NCBI GenBank assembly: GCA_020025115.1
Contig: JAHHSP010000066.1
Location: 1-6,593, forward strand
Direction: 5' to 3'
Origin: Collinsella sp.
GTDB taxonomy: Bacteria; Actinomycetota; Coriobacteriia; Coriobacteriales; Coriobacteriaceae
Length of the DNA: 6,593 nt
Positions within the stretch are counted from its first letter, which is position 1; the number at the start of each line of letters is the position of its first letter. Under the pieces are notes generated by a model. It did not search any database and was not told the DNA's origin. It saw nothing but the letters and a program-made list of their open reading frames with translations. Made by a program: the position numbers and the translations under genes. Shown piece after piece: positions 5,777 through 6,593 of this stretch.

Positions 5777-6266
5777 GGCACCCAAGGTTCAAAAGACGAA
5801 CGCGATGCGCGAGTTGGAGCGCGAGGGCGTGCCGTATGTCCTTCACGTGTACGAGGATGATGGCGGGCAGACCCGCGGCCTGGGCGAGGCGATCGTCGCG
5901 CAGCTGGGGGAGGACCCGGGGCAGGGCTTCAAGACGCTCGTGACGGTGGCGCCCTCGGGCAACCATGTGGTGTGCTGCGTCCCGGTGGCCGAGGAGCTCG
6001 ACTTCAAGGCCGCGGCGAAGGTGGCGGGGGAGAAATCGCTCGAGATGCTGCCCGCCAAGCAGTTGACCGCGGTGACCGGGTATGTGCGCGGCGGTTGTTC
6101 GCCCATCGGGTTGAAGCGTGCGCTCCCGGTCATTTTCGATGAGACGTGTTGGTTGTATGATGCGGTCTACATTTCCGGCGGACGTCGCGGCATTCAGCTC
6201 GAAGTGCCGGTTGAACCGCTGTTGACCTGCTTGAACGCTCTCACGGCGGATATTTGCCGGAGGTAG
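5769..6266 (+). CDS. ybaK: YbaK/EbsC-family aminoacyl-tRNA deacylase (Cys-tRNA(Pro) deacylase)
   Basis: A 165-residue single-domain protein, the usual size for YbaK. Seen: a basic start with PKVQKTNAMRELEREG, FKTLV with Lys at residue 55 (matching the position of the family's key lysine), an AAAKVAG segment with LEMLPAK, and the signature GYVRGGCSPIG at 104-114. Known: YbaK acts in trans to hydrolyse Cys mischarged on tRNA(Pro) by prolyl-tRNA synthetase, so proofreading in the cytosol is the expected role. Other members of the superfamily (ProX, PrdX) clear other mischarged tRNAs, so the exact substrate is inferred. The start ATG overlaps the end of uvrA (shared bases ATGGCTAG), and no strong ribosome binding site is visible, which fits translation coupled to uvrA. 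An in-frame Met at residue 13 is a less likely start because it would cut the conserved N-terminal helix. Confidence 0.93.
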   Translation: MARAPKVQKTNAMRELEREGVPYVLHVYEDDGGQTRGLGEAIVAQLGEDPGQGFKTLVTVAPSGNHVVCCVPVAEELDFKAAAKVAGEKSLEMLPAKQLTAVTGYVRGGCSPIGLKRALPVIFDETCWLYDAVYISGGRRGIQLEVPVEPLLTCLNALTADICRR

Positions 6267-6372
6267 GGCCCCGCTTGCACCTGTGAAGCTATTCTGCCGC
6301 ACGACGGCTCTGGGTGGTGATTGCGGGTCGGGGTTGGTATCCTTGATGCACCCGAACACGTTAGGACGTGAC
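6267..6372. other. Spacer between ybaK and the secreted-protein gene
   Basis: About 106 bases without a gene. A 4-bp stem (6296-6299 with 6305-6308) is too short and has no T-run, so I see no real terminator. TATCCT at 6338-6343 is a weak -10 candidate for the next gene. Confidence 0.5.
6357..6370 (+). other. Small hairpin placing the Shine-Dalgarno bases partly in its loop
   Basis: CACGT (6357-6361) pairs with ACGTG (6366-6370) around the loop TAGG. The ribosome binding bases AGGA are 6363-6366, six bases before the ATG at 6373, so three of the four lie in the loop. A five-pair stem is modest and may be chance. Confidence 0.35.
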
Positions 6373-6593
6373 ATGAAGTTCAAACGCACCACAGTCATCG
6401 CCACGGCTTGCCTACTTTCCGCGACACTCTCGGTTTCCGGAGTCCCCGCGATCGCGTTCGCAGAGCCGGCCGACGTGCTCCAGCAGCGCGTCAACGACGC
6501 ATACGCGACCCTTCAGACCTACACCATGGAGCTCGAGCGCGCCAGCAGCCAGCTCGCCACGGTGAAGGACGATCTCGCCACCGTTCAGGGGCA
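6373..6593 (+). CDS. Secreted coiled-coil protein, N-terminal fragment (possibly NlpC/P60-type cell-wall hydrolase)
   Basis: The frame is open to the window edge and gives 73 residues; the C-terminus is missing. Seen: a Sec signal peptide with positive start MKFKR, a hydrophobic core through about residue 24, and a likely cleavage after AFA at residue 30 (AFA-EP). From residue 34 an alpha-helical, heptad-like stretch rich in Leu/Val, Gln, Glu and Ala follows (LQQRVNDAY, LQTYTMELE, LATVKDDLATV), typical of a coiled coil. Known: secreted actinobacterial and firmicute peptidoglycan endopeptidases often begin like this, with a signal, a coiled coil, and then a C-terminal NlpC/P60 or M23 domain. 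That identity is inferred; the catalytic part is not in the window, and an unrelated surface protein is possible. AGGA at 6363-6366 supports the start. Confidence 0.8.
   Translation, partial: MKFKRTTVIATACLLSATLSVSGVPAIAFAEPADVLQQRVNDAYATLQTYTMELERASSQLATVKDDLATVQG

Noticed and set aside
5057..5785. Minus-strand open frame of 242 residues opposite the end of uvrA
   Set aside because: The conserved UvrA zinc finger and ATPase motifs explain this stretch on the plus strand; the reverse frame is a codon-bias by-product.
6296..6308. Terminator after ybaK
   Set aside because: Only a 4-bp stem with a 5-base loop and no T-run; too weak to call.
5619..6494. Minus-strand open frame of 291 residues across ybaK
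   Set aside because: Antisense to uvrA end, ybaK and the signal-peptide gene; no motif and no sensible start signal.

Overview
The window is GC-rich, densely coded DNA. Its high-GC codon use, gene content and protein style suggest an actinomycete-type genome, most likely a gut Coriobacteriia relative (Collinsella/Olsenella-like). That placement is an inference from sequence feel, not a search. All genes look like ordinary chromosomal housekeeping or metabolic genes. I see no mobile element, CRISPR array, tRNA or rRNA.

Left part, minus strand (1-1594): a two-gene transcription unit read leftwards. First comes an Mrp/NBP35-type P-loop ATPase, probably an Fe-S cluster carrier (752-1594). One base after its stop begins an HI0933/BaiN-type flavoprotein (750 to beyond position 1, C-terminus missing). 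Next is a divergent regulatory region (1595-1842) with a candidate -10 box for mrp, an 11-bp perfect tandem repeat and a GC-rich leader hairpin for the rightward gene.

Middle, plus strand: a classical short-chain dehydrogenase/reductase (1843-2592) with a full catalytic tetrad. Its overall pattern resembles the BaiA-type hydroxysteroid dehydrogenases of gut bacteria, but FabG-like or other sugar/alcohol oxidoreductase roles are equally open. A textbook intrinsic terminator (2621-2650) isolates it from what follows.

Right part, plus strand: uvrA (2900-5776), a complete 958-residue excinuclease subunit. It is preceded by a candidate LexA (SOS) box at 2805-2818 lying where the -35 element would be. 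Its last 8 bases overlap the start of a YbaK-family aminoacyl-tRNA deacylase gene (5769-6266). After a short spacer without a convincing terminator, a secreted coiled-coil protein begins (6373) and runs off the right edge.

Functionally the window combines Fe-S/flavin redox (mrp pair), an NAD(P)H-dependent reductase, nucleotide excision repair with probable SOS control, translation quality control, and the start of a cell-surface protein. I found no convincing undescribed multi-gene system. The most useful observations are the candidate SOS operator, the uvrA-ybaK translational overlap, and the BaiA-like reductase.
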